Under the pieces are notes generated by a model. The model searched no databases and was not told where the DNA came from. It was given only the letters and a program-made list of their open reading frames with translations. Positions 49,118 through 60,726 of a DNA stretch of 64,000 nucleotides are shown here, one piece after another; the stretch's first letter is position 1; every line of letters starts with the position of its first letter. The stretch spans positions 467,512,740 to 467,576,739 of the forward strand of contig CM042686.1 in the NCBI GenBank assembly GCA_023614405.1, written 5' to 3'. The stretch is from Avena insularis. Its lineage: Eukaryota > Streptophyta > Magnoliopsida > Poales > Poaceae. The position numbers were made by a program, and so were the translations under genes.

Positions 49118-50512
49118 TGATACGTCCAAAACGTATCTACTTTCCCGAACACTTTTGCTATTGTTTTTCCTCTAAATTTGTGTGAATTTGATGCAACTAA
49201 CACGGACTGATGCTATTTTCAGCAAAATTACCTTGGTGTCTAGTTTTTGTGCAGAAAATCAACTATCAGGAAAAATCCCGGAAAATATGCCAAAAATCCT
49301 ATTTCGCCAGAAGACTCACGGAGCCAGAATACGAGACGGAGTGGGGCTGGGGCCTGGCCACACCACCTGGTCACGTGGGCTCTGCCTGGCCACGCCAGGG
49401 GGTGGTCTGGCTGCCCCAGACACCCCCTCGGTCTCCCTCTTTGCCTATAAGTTGCATTCTGACCTAAAAACTCAGGAGGGTTCGACGTTTTTCCAGAAAG
49501 AGTTTCGCTGCGCCGCCACCACCAGATTCCATGATTTGGAACCAGAAACTTCGTTCTGGCACCCTGCCGGGACGGGGAATTGGAGGAGATCATTGCCATC
49601 ATCATCACCATCGCTTCTCCATCGACCATCCATGTTTCCCCCATCTATGAGTGAGTAATCCCCTGCTGTAGGCTATGGGGATGGTAGGGATTTGATGAGA
49701 TCGTTCATGTAATGGCATCAGATTGTTAGGGCATGGTGCCTAGTATCTACTATTAGTGCTTTTTGACTTTGTTGCAACTTATTATGCTTAATGCTTGTCA
49801 CCAGGGCCCGATTGCCATGATTTCAGATCTGAACATGTTATTGATTCATTATGATAGTATTGTTTATGGTCTTACCTGCAAGTTGTTTACACACGTTGTT
49901 GTCCGGAACCAAAGGCCCTGAAGTGACAGAAATTGGGATAACCGGAGGGAATGGCTTTGATGTGAGGATCACATGTGTTCATGGAGTGTTAATGCTTTGC
50001 TCTGGTGCTCTATTAAAAGGAGCACCTTAATTGCCAGTAGTTCCCTTGAGGCCCCGCTGCAAACGGGCTGGCAGGATAAAAGATGTTGTGCAAGTTCTCA
50101 TTACGAGCACGTATGATTATATATGGAACACATGCCTGTGATTATTTAGTACTTGGATGCTTTATCTTATTTATCTGCAAATGCCCTATGTTTTGATTGC
50201 TATATGAATTGTGTTGTCCATGCAACGGCCATCCATCCATCCATATGCCTACCGCGCTCTAATCCTACTGTTTACTGCAATTGTTACTACTGTCTTTACT
50301 TTTACTACTGCTATTACTTTACTATTGCTACTACAAAACTGCTGCTACTGATAAACTGTTGTGAGCAAGATTGTTTCCAGGTGCAGTTGAATTGACAACT
50401 TAGTTGTTAAGGCTTATAAATATTCTTTGGCTCACCTTGTGTTGAATCAATAAATTGGGTTTCACTTCCCTCAAAAATACTGCGATACACCCCCTATACT
50501 TGTGGGTCATCA
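49118..50512 (+). repeat. Element C 5' LTR, 1395 bases
   Basis: Starts TGATACGTCC and ends GTGGGTCATCA, giving the short inverted ends TGAT/ATCA. A TATA-like CCTATAAGTTG lies at 49444-49454. ATCCATCCATCC and a CTACTACTGCTATTAC-rich stretch (50230-50350) are simple-sequence patches. No gene. Confidence 0.85.
49446..49451 (+). promoter_or_regulatory. TATA-like box in C LTR
   Basis: TATAAG after a C-rich stretch (CCCCCTCGGTCTCCCTC), in the position expected of an LTR promoter. Only one copy is present, so conservation cannot be judged. Confidence 0.45.
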
Positions 50513-50523
50513 AGACTATTTTC

Positions 50524-50541
50524 TGGCGCCGTTGCCGGGGA
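50524..50541 (+). other. Element C primer binding site (tRNA-Asp)
   Basis: TGGCGCCGTTGCCGGGGA lies 11 bases after the LTR. It is the complement of the 3' end of plant tRNA-Asp, without mismatch as far as I remember that tRNA. Confidence 0.88.
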
Positions 50542-50601
50542 GCATAGCCCTATTTATCAAGTCCACTTGGAATCATTATTGTTCGCTGCCATCCATCCAT
50601 C

Positions 50602-51000
50602 ATGGGTAAGTCTCATGATGGAAAGGTTCCTATTTTACCATCCACTACAAGAATAGGTGCGGTTCTAAACACCTCTGTTGCTCTTGATTCACCGTCTGTT
50701 ATGAGTAAGCTCCTTACACCACCACATACACATGCTACACACACTGCTACTACTGCTGAATCTAAAACTTCTAATACTTATGATGCTACTACTACTATGC
50801 TTGATAAGAGTGGTTCATTAGGTCCTTTCCTAGATGCTACGATTGCTAGAACTATAGCTGGAAATACTGAAACTCCTAATGAAGGCACTACTACACCTGT
50901 TAGTTCACCTGAGTCTAGAGAAAGCTATGATATTGAAGACGGTTATATTGAGATGACCGATGAATTTATTAAAGAATGTCAAAACACCCATGATAGGAGT
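50602..51000 (+). pseudogene. Element C gag, N-terminal 133 codons
   Basis: ATG at 50602 opens a frame that stays open until F's LTR begins at 51001; the last codons before the stop belong to F. The fragment is Thr/Ser-rich (TTTMLDKSG, ARTIAGNTETPNEG), then acidic (YDIEDGYIEMTDEF). It resembles N-termini of Gag proteins of gypsy elements common in Triticeae as I remember them. No capsid domain or zinc knuckle is reached. The absence of stops suggests C was young when F inserted. Confidence 0.75.
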
Positions 51001-54000
51001 TGTAACATCCCAAAACTTTAATCCAAGCTTAACAAGATCAAATCATCCAAAAATAGGGTTAACAAAAACTTTTCCAAATTTAAAATGAAAGCATTCATAT
51101 ATGTATGCATTTAAAATAGGAGTTGTTTGAATTGCCATGATTGATTGATCCAATGCATGTAAAATGTTTCTTAGGTGATTTAAACATCATCTACATCATT
51201 CCCAAACTTTTCCTAAAGAAAATCAAATAAAAAAGAATTAAAAAGGAGGAATGGTCATTTTGGCAAATTTAACTCTCATGCCTACTTTGGCTATTCCTAG
51301 TACTCAATTCTTAACAGAAACAATTCTTGATCTTTGTACCCCTTGCTAGTACACATAATGAGGTACCAAGGCCCACCTTTGGATCTGCTAAAAACATTCT
51401 GTTAACTATTTTAATTGGCATTTAAAAATTGAATCTAATGCATATGCATAGATCACCCCTATTTCAAAAACCATCTTTTTGAGCTCCACTTTCAAAACCC
51501 TTGCAGCCAGAGACTACCTATCAGTAGTGGAGATCACTCAAAAAATTTGAAACCAAAATTCAAAACTTTCTTTCATGCGGCCATTTCATCAAACACATGG
51601 CAGGCAGAATCAAACACAAAGAGCTAGCTCACTGTTTCTACAGAGTTTAGCCACCCATTTGACCACAAAACACTCCCTCTTTCTCCACTTGATCAAACCA
51701 TGCCATTACCACCCCAACCCCTACACCCTAGTGGCCAGACCAAGCCATGCCGAGCACCAACTCGCCGGCCAAACTTGCCCTCACCCTAGCAGACCACCTC
51801 CTCCTTCCTCTCCATGTCTAGGAGGTAGCGAACACCTCACCGCTCCTCTCTGTCCCCTGCCCGAGCCAAGTGCTGCCATGGACCACCGAGGAAAGCCCGC
51901 GCCTAGTGCCACCGCACCATGCCAATGCCGCCCGCAGAGCACGCTCTGTCCCCGCGTGCACAAGCCGTCGCTCGACCGCAGCCCGCGCCCGCCGCTCCGC
52001 CTCGACCTGGCGAACACCCCAGACATCCCCGTTCGCCGCCCAAAGCCTCACAGCCACCGCTCACCGTGGACACCGCCGCTTCGGCCTCTCAGAGCGCCAC
52101 CTCGCCTAGACCGCGTACCACCGCCCCTACGGCCACATTCACTTCCTAGAGCACCGCCAGGGAACCGCCCATCGATCGCCATCCCCCGCCATGCCGCTAG
52201 CTCGCCGTAGCCATGTCGCCACCGTCGACCGCCCATCCCGCTCGGTCTCAAGGTCGGGCCTATAAAAGGAGCCCTCCCCAGCCATTCTTCTCCACACCAT
52301 TCCACTCCCCTCACCTCTTTGAACCTCACCCACCTCTAGCCGGAGCAAAGTGGAGCAGCAGCCTTGAATTGGAACGAGCCGCTGCCTCTCGGAGGAGAAG
52401 GGCGCCGCTGATTTCGACCGCCCAAGCTCCACCAAACCGCCTCGCCTGGCCGCTGCCTTCCATGTTGTTTGCCCGCCTCGCTGACCCCGCTGGAGCCCTG
52501 GTACGCCCCCAGTAGACCCCCACCGAGCCGCTAGGGTTCGAGCTCGCCGACGACCTGTTCGTCGTCGACGACGACCCTCAGCCGTTGATCTCGCTTCTAA
52601 TCGCACGGGCCACAGTGCGCGTACCGTTTCACGTTTTAAGTGCTGCTGACAAGCAGGACCCCCTGTCAGCTGAGCCCCGCACTGCGGAGCGCCACTGGGC
52701 CGGCCCATTTCTTTTCCCGCGCTAGCCCATAGATTCAAATCTGTTTTTTTCCTTTTTAGTTAAATGTAGTTTTTGTCCACTATTTCAAAATTCAATTCTG
52801 TGAGTTTGACAAATCCAAATTGTATGAAACCAATTTTGTATGAAAGGTATTGAAATAATCTATCCAAGCCCGTTGGATTTATTTCAATTAGAGTTATAGA
52901 TCTCTCCTAATAAAAATAACAAAACAGAAGCATTTGCACCTTGCAACATTTTTATAAAATCAGCCAAGTTAGCTTTTGAGTTGATTCCAACTCTCAAAAA
53001 TCACATTTCATCATATCTATCCAAATACGTAATAATATTAAGGTTTACATGCAGTGAATTTGGACTAGTACCAAAATAATGCTATATAGGCATTTCTAGT
53101 CACGTTAAATCATTAAGTAATGAACTTAAACTAAAGTAATATTGATCCAACCCTTAAATCTCATTCCCACATGTTAGAATATGTGGTGAGGACATGTGTC
53201 CACATGATCCCATATTTTGGTGGTGAATATTAAATTTTAGTTAAAATTTCAATGAGTAGAAATTACTTTTCTAAAATAAAAAGGATGAAACTATTGAATT
53301 AAAACTTGTGATGTTTGTGATGATAATAGATCATCAAATGTGTGTTTTAGAATGCTACTTAGCCTAGTTAAGTACTGTTTGGTTATTGTGAACTCCCTAT
53401 GTATTTATAGACGCTGGTACCGACCAAGCCTTCGAGGAGGAGGAGTTCTACCAAGAAGAAGAAGAAGAAAACTTCAACCACTACACCAACCAAGGCAAGC
53501 TATTGTTAGCAAGCTAGAATTAAACTAGATGGTTTAGCAAAGATGCCTTAAGCATTCTTTGATCACACCCCTTTAACTATTAGTACCCCAAGTCTTATTG
53601 ACAAGTTTTACCTCCCTTAGTTTACACAAAGTTCTTTACTTAATTTTGAAGGTAGCATAAAAAGTATAAAACTTGACCTACCTAGAAACCTTTAGATGTC
53701 ACTCTATGGCAGGAGATTGAACCCATCACTTCCACCTTAGTGAACACTCTTAACTTAGTATCTTAGTATAGATCAAAAACTTGAGTCACTCTAGATGGGA
53801 ATACTTGGTGAAAATGAATTATGAAAACCTTGGAATGATGAGTCATTCTATTGAGATGTTTTGACAGGTGTTGAGAAACACAACTGGTTTATGATGATGA
53901 AAATGACGAGGCATGAGCCTTAACCCTTTTATAAAACTGATGGTTGTATTCGGATGCGATACCATTCCAAATTTACCGTACAACCACATTACCTGAATTG

Positions 54001-54909
54001 GGTAAGGCTTAGCTGGAAATTTATATGCATTAGGATTAGTTCCCTCACGGGAGAGGTTTGAGCTGAGGATACCTCTCAATGATGTCCACCTATGAAGTGC
54101 CCAAGATGACTGATGGTCATGGTTGGGAGGCCATGCTCATAGGAGAGGTGCTTGTACTAGGGTGTGTAAAGGGAAGGTTATGTTTGATTATCTACATACT
54201 AAGTATGATGATTCAGGGTTATCCCTGATAGATGTATCGAATCTTGTGGTGAAAGTGTACCACCTCTGTAGAGTGTCAAACTATTCGAATAGGCGTCATG
54301 ATTATGGACAGTTGGAATGGCTATACTGTTTCGTTGTCAGATGTTTTCTAAATAACTTGAAATGAATGATGAACTTTGACTTGACCACAATAGGGTTGTG
54401 TTGATGATAATAGCTTCCCAACTTAAGTGATTCTAGAACCTTATTTTATCTTTATTTGCTTCTGAACTCAGCTTAGGTTTCAAACTTAATTTGATAGTTA
54501 AACTTAGATTTAGCACTTTGACTTAGAATTATACTCCTTGTTAGTAGTAGTTTGCGAGTACTTAAAGAGTACTCATGGCTTTTGTCCCTGGCTATTATTA
54601 TGGCCAGACTATGAAGGAGATTTTCAAGATGATGATCAGCAGGACGGCTATGATAACTAGGACTATCTGCCTTCATCAGCATTGCCTGTGCCCCTGAAGA
54701 TGGACCCCACCGCTACGCTATCGTTTATTTCCGCTGCTTGTTGTATTAAAGACTGGATCATGAGATCCTTATTTGTGTAAAACCTTATGTATGGTTTGTA
54801 ATGGATGATGTACTATGATATCCAATCCGTTATGTCTCGCAAAAATGGTAATCCTGGGATTGCGAGGTATGGCAACGGGCATCTGGGATTAAAAATCTGG
54901 GTGTTGACA
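51001..54909 (+). repeat. Element F 5' LTR, 3909 bases
   Basis: Begins TGTAACATCCC, ends GGGTGTTGACA. AT-rich ends flank a GC-rich block (51690-52740). TATA box at 52261-52269, with CTCCCCAGCCATTCTTCTCC after it, so transcription probably starts near 52290 and the GC-rich block up to 52740 is leader. Long GC-rich open frames (for example 51575-52210) are split differently in the 3' LTR and are not genes. Confidence 0.93.
52261..52269 (+). promoter_or_regulatory. TATA box in F 5' LTR
   Basis: GGGCCTATAAAAGGAGCCC, conserved in all four LTRs of the F/G family with a pyrimidine-rich start region about 30 bases on. This would be F's own promoter. Confidence 0.7.
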
Positions 54910-54912
54910 AGT

Positions 54913-54926
54913 TGGTATCAGAGCCA
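54913..54926 (+). other. Element F primer binding site (tRNA-Met)
   Basis: TGGTATCAGAGCC, three bases after the LTR, is the complement of the 3' end of plant initiator tRNA-Met. Confidence 0.9.
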
Positions 54927-54991
54927 TCCTGACCATAGGAGACCCTAGTTAGAATGGACGTCCAAACCAAAAACTTAGCTTCAAAACCAAA

Positions 54992-55139
54992 GTGAGTATT
55001 TATGAAAAACTATTTCCCCTCTTACCCTGGTGAACTCATTCTTTCTCAAAAATGCATGTTCCTCAAAATTCTTACATTACTACTTAAAATTTGACACACT
55101 TGATCACTTCACTAACTTCCTCATCCTTAATTCTTGTAG
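54992..55139 (+). other. Putative leader intron of F
   Basis: Donor AAA/GTGAGT at 54992 and acceptor TTCTTGTAG ending at 55139, directly against the orf0 ATG at 55140. The same donor could join a second acceptor, CAATCTTCAG, ending at 56157 directly against the gag ATG at 56158. Both acceptors and the donor are kept in G. Confidence 0.5.
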
Positions 55140-55909
55140 ATGGAGACTCAGTTCAGCAAGTTTTACCAGTTGGGAAATGGAGGTCAGCTAATCTTTGAAA
55201 GGGATCTGGATTCGCTGTCGGAGTTACTGGGACGCCCACATCCAGAGTTTCTTGGAGCTCAACTTCCAGGACCCCTAGGAGGAGACCTACAGTGGCTAGT
55301 CACCGCGGATCTTCGGGGAAGCATCGAAGACCAACTTTTGGGAGAATTCAGTTCTCCGTGAGAGAGAACAACTGGCTAGATGGATTAGCCAGGGCAATGC
55401 ATGAAGCTCTCGCACGTCTATGTGCCCTCGGCGTCAACAAGATCCAAGGAACCCGTTTTGCCCACTATGCAAGACGTGACTTCATGGGAATGCCGATGGA
55501 GATGCCAAGTCACCCAGAGTTGAGGCGTCAAGTGGAGAACCTTGACTTCTTGCTTCATGACCGACAGCAGGAACTGGACAATGCTAGAGATTTAGCCAAC
55601 CAGAACCGTGCCATCGCCGACCAGAAGGCCAAGACTTTCGCACTGCTCATCCAAGATCGCCAGTCTCTTTGTCGCCAGTGTGCAAAGAAGGATCGCACCA
55701 TCGCCCGTCTTTGCAAGAAGGTGGCCGACCTCGAGAAGACAGTCAAGGAGCAGGAAGCTCAGCGTGCCGCCAAGGAATAAGAAGATGAGGGTGAAGACAT
55801 CCAGGGAGATATGGATTCTTACCTCAGGAACGATGATGACTTTTTAGAGGAGGATGCTGTGGACTTCTACACTGATGATGAAGACTCCGACTTCATCGAC
55901 GATGAATAG
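55140..55909 (+). pseudogene. Element F orf0: extra gene upstream of gag
   Basis: About 256 codons from ATG 55140 to TAG 55907. A one-base deletion near 55328 (G has the base) shifts the frame, and a TAA at 55778 lies near the end. The N-terminal 60 residues are Leu/Gly-rich (FYQLGNGGQLIFERDLDSL). The middle (about 55365-55545) has WLDGLARAMHEALARL and THYAR-like residues. Residues from about 55550 to 55775 are Lys/Glu/Gln/Arg-rich with heptad-like spacing, a likely coiled coil, and the last 40 are mostly Asp and Glu (YTDDEDSDFIDDE). No signal peptide, membrane segment or zinc knuckle. It is not a known retroviral protein; candidates are an RNA-binding accessory factor or a regulator, both speculative. 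Confidence 0.7.
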
Positions 55910-56157
55910 ATGCACTAGACCACTATCATAGCATGAGATGTAGCATCTCATTGTATCGTAGCTTGCAGAATGGTTCTTCAAACCATCTATTTTCCCCTTT
56001 GCTTGTTGTGGTGTGTGTTGTATCGTGTGCTTGCTTGCATGAATGAAAAAGAAGTTAGTTGAAAAACCTGAGTTTAACTCAAAGTTTTAGCTTTGAAAAC
56101 CCAAAACCATGAACCTTAGAATTTCCCTCTTATCCCTATATCTATCTCAATCTTCAG
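55910..56157 (+). other. Spacer between orf0 and gag in F
   Basis: Non-coding. It ends with a pyrimidine-rich stretch and CTTCAG directly before the gag ATG, an acceptor-like context also seen in G. Confidence 0.5.
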
Positions 56158-57321
56158 ATGACTCGTGGAAACCAAGGAGGGAGCATCTCGTCGCAGGACC
56201 CAATGCTGCAGATATTGCAGAATCTTATCGCGGACCGTGAAGCAAGCAGGGCCGAGCGTCAAGCCAACTTAGCTACATTGCAGCAGATTTCCCAAATGGC
56301 TCTCAACAACCAAGGACATGGTAATCAGGATCACCAAGGATCCAAACTCAAAAACTTTCAGAACACCAATCCCCCAATCTTTAACCAATCTGAAAACCCA
56401 TTAGATGCTGATGACTGGTTACAGACCATGGAAAACAACTTAGAGGTTGCCAGAGTTGATGAGAATGAGAAAGTTCTCTTTGCCACCCACTATCTGGCGG
56501 GAGATGCAAGAGCTTGGTGGAATAGCATCCGCAATATGAACCATGGCCAGGTGATGACCTGGGAAGCATTCAAGGTCAAGTTCAGCCGCACCCACGTGCC
56601 GCAAGGTCTTGTCAACAGGATGAGAGATGAATTCCTCGAATTGAAGCAAGGAAGAATGACTGTGGTGGAGTACCGTGACAGATTCTTGTCACTTGCCAGA
56701 TATGCACCGGATGAGATCAACACGGAGGCCAAGAAGAAAGAGAGATTCTTAAACGGACTGCATGATGAGATGCAGACTGTCCTCGTCAACATCCGTTTTG
56801 ATGATCTCGAAGAGCTAGTCGACTCTGCCATTCAGATGGAAGGGAAGATTAACCAGGCAAACGACAACCGCAAGCGTCATATGATGCAACAGTCTGGATC
56901 CAGTAGTCACCAGAAGTACCATCCTAACCCCTCACCAGGATATGCACCAAGGAACAACCGACCCCCAAATTCTCGCCCAAGCTACCCCAACCGTAGCGGA
57001 GGCAATGTGAAGTCCGGAGGAAACAATCACAACTCCGGCAATGCCAACAATTTCAACTGTGCCCCTCCCAAGAGCAACAACAACCACAACAACACTGCAC
57101 CCAGAATTGGCAGCAATGTTGTACCTGTCGCAGTCAAGGACAAGTCCCATATCACTTGTTTCGAGTGTGGAGTGAAGGGTCACTACTCCAATGAGTGTCC
57201 CAAGAAGACTGCCGCCAATGCCCCTGTGAATGCCCCAGCTCAGCAGCAGCGTTGTGTTCAACCAGGAGGAGATTTGCCCCAGGGAACCCGCACAACCGCA
57301 ACGGTCGTCTCTTCCACATGA
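56158..57321 (+). pseudogene. Element F gag, nearly intact
   Basis: A 387-codon frame. It starts MTRGNQGG, then a Gln/Asn-rich stretch, the retrotransposon Gag domain at about 56380-56840 (DDWLQTMENNLEVA, ARAWWNSIR, RERFLNGL-like KKERFLNGL), a basic Asn/Pro/Ser-rich linker, and one CCHC knuckle, CFECGVKGHYSNEC (about 57160-57200). It forms the RNA-packaging particle. In G, gag and pol share one frame; in F a one-base deletion near 57270 sends the reading out of the pol frame, so the last codons to 57321 are off-frame. Confidence 0.9.
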
Positions 57322-60300
57322 ACGCAGAAGAAGCCCGGGAAGCGCCAGATGTAGTGCTGGGTATGTTTTCTGTCAACTCAGTTTTAGCAAGAATATTGTT
57401 TGATTCTGGAGCATCGCATTCATGTGTCACCGAAGAATTTGTATGCACTAGTAAGATTCGCCCAACCAACCTGAAGCATGTCATGATAGTTCAAATCCCC
57501 GGTTCAACAACAAAAGCTAGAAAAATTTGCAAAGTTGTACCTATCAGAATACATGGGATATATTTTTATGCCAACCTAATTGTACTTGGAAACAAAGGAT
57601 TGGAAGTAGTACTAGGTATGGACTGGATGTCAAGGCATAAAGGACTGATAGACTGTGCTAAGAAAGCCATCACCATGACCAGTAGTTCTAGAGTAATGAG
57701 AGCATATCTACGAAACCTTACCGCGTCAATTCAAGTGCAACAAGAGTGTAGCCCTGCCCACCATTGACCAAGTCAGAGTAGTCTGTGAATACCCCGACGT
57801 ATTCCCAGATGAATTGCCAGGTATGCCCCCGGATAGGGATATTGAGTTCATTATCGAACTAATCCCCGGAACCGGACCTATAGCCCAGAGACCCTATACC
57901 ATGAACCCCTCAGAGTTAGTGGAACTGAAGAAGCAGTTGGATGCCATGTTAGCAACATGTTTGATTCAACCAAGTGCATCGCCATGGAGATCACCAGTGT
58001 TATTCGTCGATAAGAAAGATGGAGGCAACCGTCTGTGTACGGACTACAGAAAATTGAATGACTTCACCATCAAGCACGAGTACCCTTTGCCAAAGATAGA
58101 GGATCTATTTGATCAGTTGACCGGAGCTCAGGTATTCTCAAAGATTGATCTTAGGACTGGTTATCACCAACTTAAGATTCGTGAAATGGATATTCCGAAG
58201 ACCGCCTTTACTACTCGCTATGGTTTATACGAGTATACGGTTATGTCTTTTGGATTAACCAATGCCCCTGCTTATTTCATGAATCTCATGAATAAGATCT
58301 TTATGAATTTCCTTGATAAGTTTGTAGTTGTGTTTATCGACGACATCCTTATTTACTCCAAGTCAGAAGAAGAGCACGAGCAACATCTGAGAATCGTCCT
58401 AGAAACCCTAAGAGAGCATCAGTTATATGCCAAGTTCAGCAAGTGTGAGTTTTGGCTGAAAGAAGTAGGATTCCTAGGACATATTGTGTCTGCCGGAGGA
58501 GTCTCTGTTGATCCCACCAAGATCAAAGATGTCAAAGAATGGGAAGCCCCAACCAATCAAACCCAAGTTCGTTCATTTCTCGGATTAGCGGGATATTATC
58601 GCAAGTTCGTAGAAGGATTCTCGAGCATAGCCCGACCAATGACCCAATTGTTGAAGAAGGACAAGAAGTTTGAATGGACAGACAAATGTGAAGCTAGTTT
58701 CCAGGAGCTAAAGAAGAGATTGATATCAGCCCCAATTTTGATCATGCCAGACATCAAGAAGCTGATTGATGTGTATTGTGATGCATCCAAGATTGGCCTA
58801 GGATGTGTATTGATGCAAGAAAGCAAAGTCATCGCGTATTTGTCTCGACAATTGAAGCAACATGAGCAGAACTATCCGACCCATGATCTTGAGCTAGCAG
58901 CCGTAGTTCTAGCATTGAAGACATGGCGTCATTATTTGATGGATAATCGCTGTGAGATTTACTCAGATCATAAGAGCTTGAAGTATATCTTCACCCAGAA
59001 GGAGCTGAATATGAGACAAAGAAGATGGATAGAGTTAATCAAGGATTATGACCTTGACATTCACTATCACCCCGGCAAAGCCAATGTGGTAGCGGATGCT
59101 CTTAGCAGATTGTCGTGTAGGCTTAACACCATGATCAAAGAGAAGCAGCCAAGTTTGTATGAGGAGTTGGAGCAGTTCAGGACTGAGTTAGTTAGCAAAG
59201 GATTCCTAGCTAGCATTGAACTTCAACCCACTTTGATTAGCCAAATCAAGGAAGCCCAGAAGGGAAATGAATGTATCAACAGAATCAAACGTCGTATTGG
59301 TACAGAAAAGGTACCTAGATTCACCGAAGACGAAGAAGGTGTACTGTGGTACAAAGGACGTATCTGTGTGCCAGCAGATTCGGAGCTGAAGGAGGTTATC
59401 ATGAAGGAAGCTCATGATACTCTTTATTCTATCCACCTCGGAGGAACAAAGATGTATCAGGATTTGAAAGAGCAATTTTGGTGGCACAAGATGAAAAGAG
59501 AGATCGGAAGCTACATCACCAAATGTGACATCTGTCAATGAGTCAAAGCAGAGCATCAGAGACCTGCAGGACTATTGCAACCATTGCAGATTCCGGAATG
59601 GAAATGGGATTCCGTCGGAATGGACTTTATCACTGGTTTACCTACTTCTAGTAGGGGAAATGACTCAATCTGGGTCATAGTTGATAGACTGTCCAAGGTA
59701 GCCCACTTCATACCTGTCAAGACTACCTACCAGAGTGCAAAGCTAGCAGAGCTGTATATTTTTAGGATTGTTAGTCTGCATGGAACCCCCAAGACCATCG
59801 TCTCAGATCGAGGAACCCAGTTTACTTCAAGATTTTGGCAGAAAGTTCAGGAAGGTTTAGGAACCAAGTTGAACTTCAGTACCGCTTATAACCCGCAAAC
59901 GGATGGACAAACTGAGAGAGTCAATCAGATCTTAGAGGATATGCTTAGAGCTTGTGTGTTGGAATACGGATCAAAATGGGAAGACTGCCTGCCTTTCGCA
60001 GAATTCTCATATAACAACAGTTATCAGGCTAGTTTGCAGATGGCACCATTTGAATTCCTATACGGAAGAAAGTGTCGTACCCCTTTGAATTAGTCGCAAG
60101 TAGGAGAGAGTCAGATCTTTGGACCCGACATTCTCCGAGAAGCAGAAGAGAAAGTTCACAAAGTCCGTGAGCACCTCAAGACCGCCCAATCCAGACAGAA
60201 GAGCTATGCTGACAAGAGAAGGAGAGACCTGACTTTCAATGTCGGAGATTTCATATATCTCAAGGTTTCACCATTGAAGGGAACTCAACGCTTTAGTCTG

Positions 60301-60678
60301 ATGGGAAAGTTAGCTCCCAGGTATATCGGACCTTTCAAGATTCTGAACCGCCGAGGAGAAGTATCGTATCAACTGGAACTGCCTGAAGAGATGTCAGCCA
60401 TCCACAATGTGTTCCATATCTCGTTACTTCGCAAATGCTTGGAAGTGCCTAAGAAGACTGAAGTTTTCAAAAACATCGATCACAGAGCTATGGAAATCAA
60501 CAATGACCTGACCTATCGGGAAGTACCCATCCGTATCTTAGAATAAGCCTACAGAACCACCAGGACTAGGAGTATCAAGTTTCTCAAGATTCAGTGGAGC
60601 AACCATACCGAGGAGGAAGCCACTTGGGAACGCGAGGATTACATTAGGACAGAGTTCCCAGATCTCTTTAGTTCCTAG
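57322..60678 (+). pseudogene. Element F pol: protease, reverse transcriptase, RNase H, integrase, chromodomain-like tail
   Basis: Protease DSGAS is at 57402-57416. A two-base deletion near 57690 shifts the frame. From 57814 a 575-codon open frame holds reverse transcriptase (FIDD at 58333-58344), RNase H ([10 protein letters not shown] near 58773; [13 protein letters not shown] near 58880) and the integrase zinc finger (H near 59412, CDIC near 59526). TGA at 59539 ends it. The same frame continues with catalytic Asp in GMDFITGL (59620) and SDRGTQF (59805) and Glu in QTERVNQ (59915), stops at TAG 60091 (TGG in G) and TAA 60544, and finishes at TAG 60676. The tail has the EATWE chromodomain-like signature. 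All catalytic residues that I can check are present; only stops and indels disable it. Confidence 0.92.
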
Positions 60679-60712
60679 TTTTTGTTGTAAATCTCGGGAC
60701 AAGATTTTGTTT

Positions 60713-60724
60713 AAGGGGGGAAGG
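60713..60724 (+). other. Element F polypurine tract
   Basis: AAGGGGGGAAGG lies two bases before the 3' LTR at 60727. Confidence 0.8.
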
Positions 60725-60726
60725 TT

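Larger units (their letters stand above)
49118..51000 (+). mobile_element. Element C: Athila-like gypsy retrotransposon, 5' part only
   Basis: LTR 49118-50512, tRNA-Asp primer site and the start of gag are present. F interrupts C at 51000 and the rest must lie beyond the window. Flank GCGAC (49113-49117) should recur after C's far end. The lineage call rests on the Asp primer site and LTR style and is an inference. Confidence 0.8.

Noticed and set aside
49240..49644. 134-codon minus-strand frame in C's LTR
   Set aside because: LTR sequence; no motif, and other frames across the same bases are equally open.
51575..52210. 211-codon Pro/Ser/His-rich frame in F's 5' LTR
   Set aside because: The matching part of the 3' LTR (61384-61875) is shortened by indels and reads differently. 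It spans the promoter side of the TATA box, so it would not be in the element's transcript.
59206..59556. Frames antisense to pol in F, and similar ones in G (14783-15115 plus) and B (37796-38044 minus)
   Set aside because: Mirror images of conserved pol coding sequence; they have no motifs of their own.
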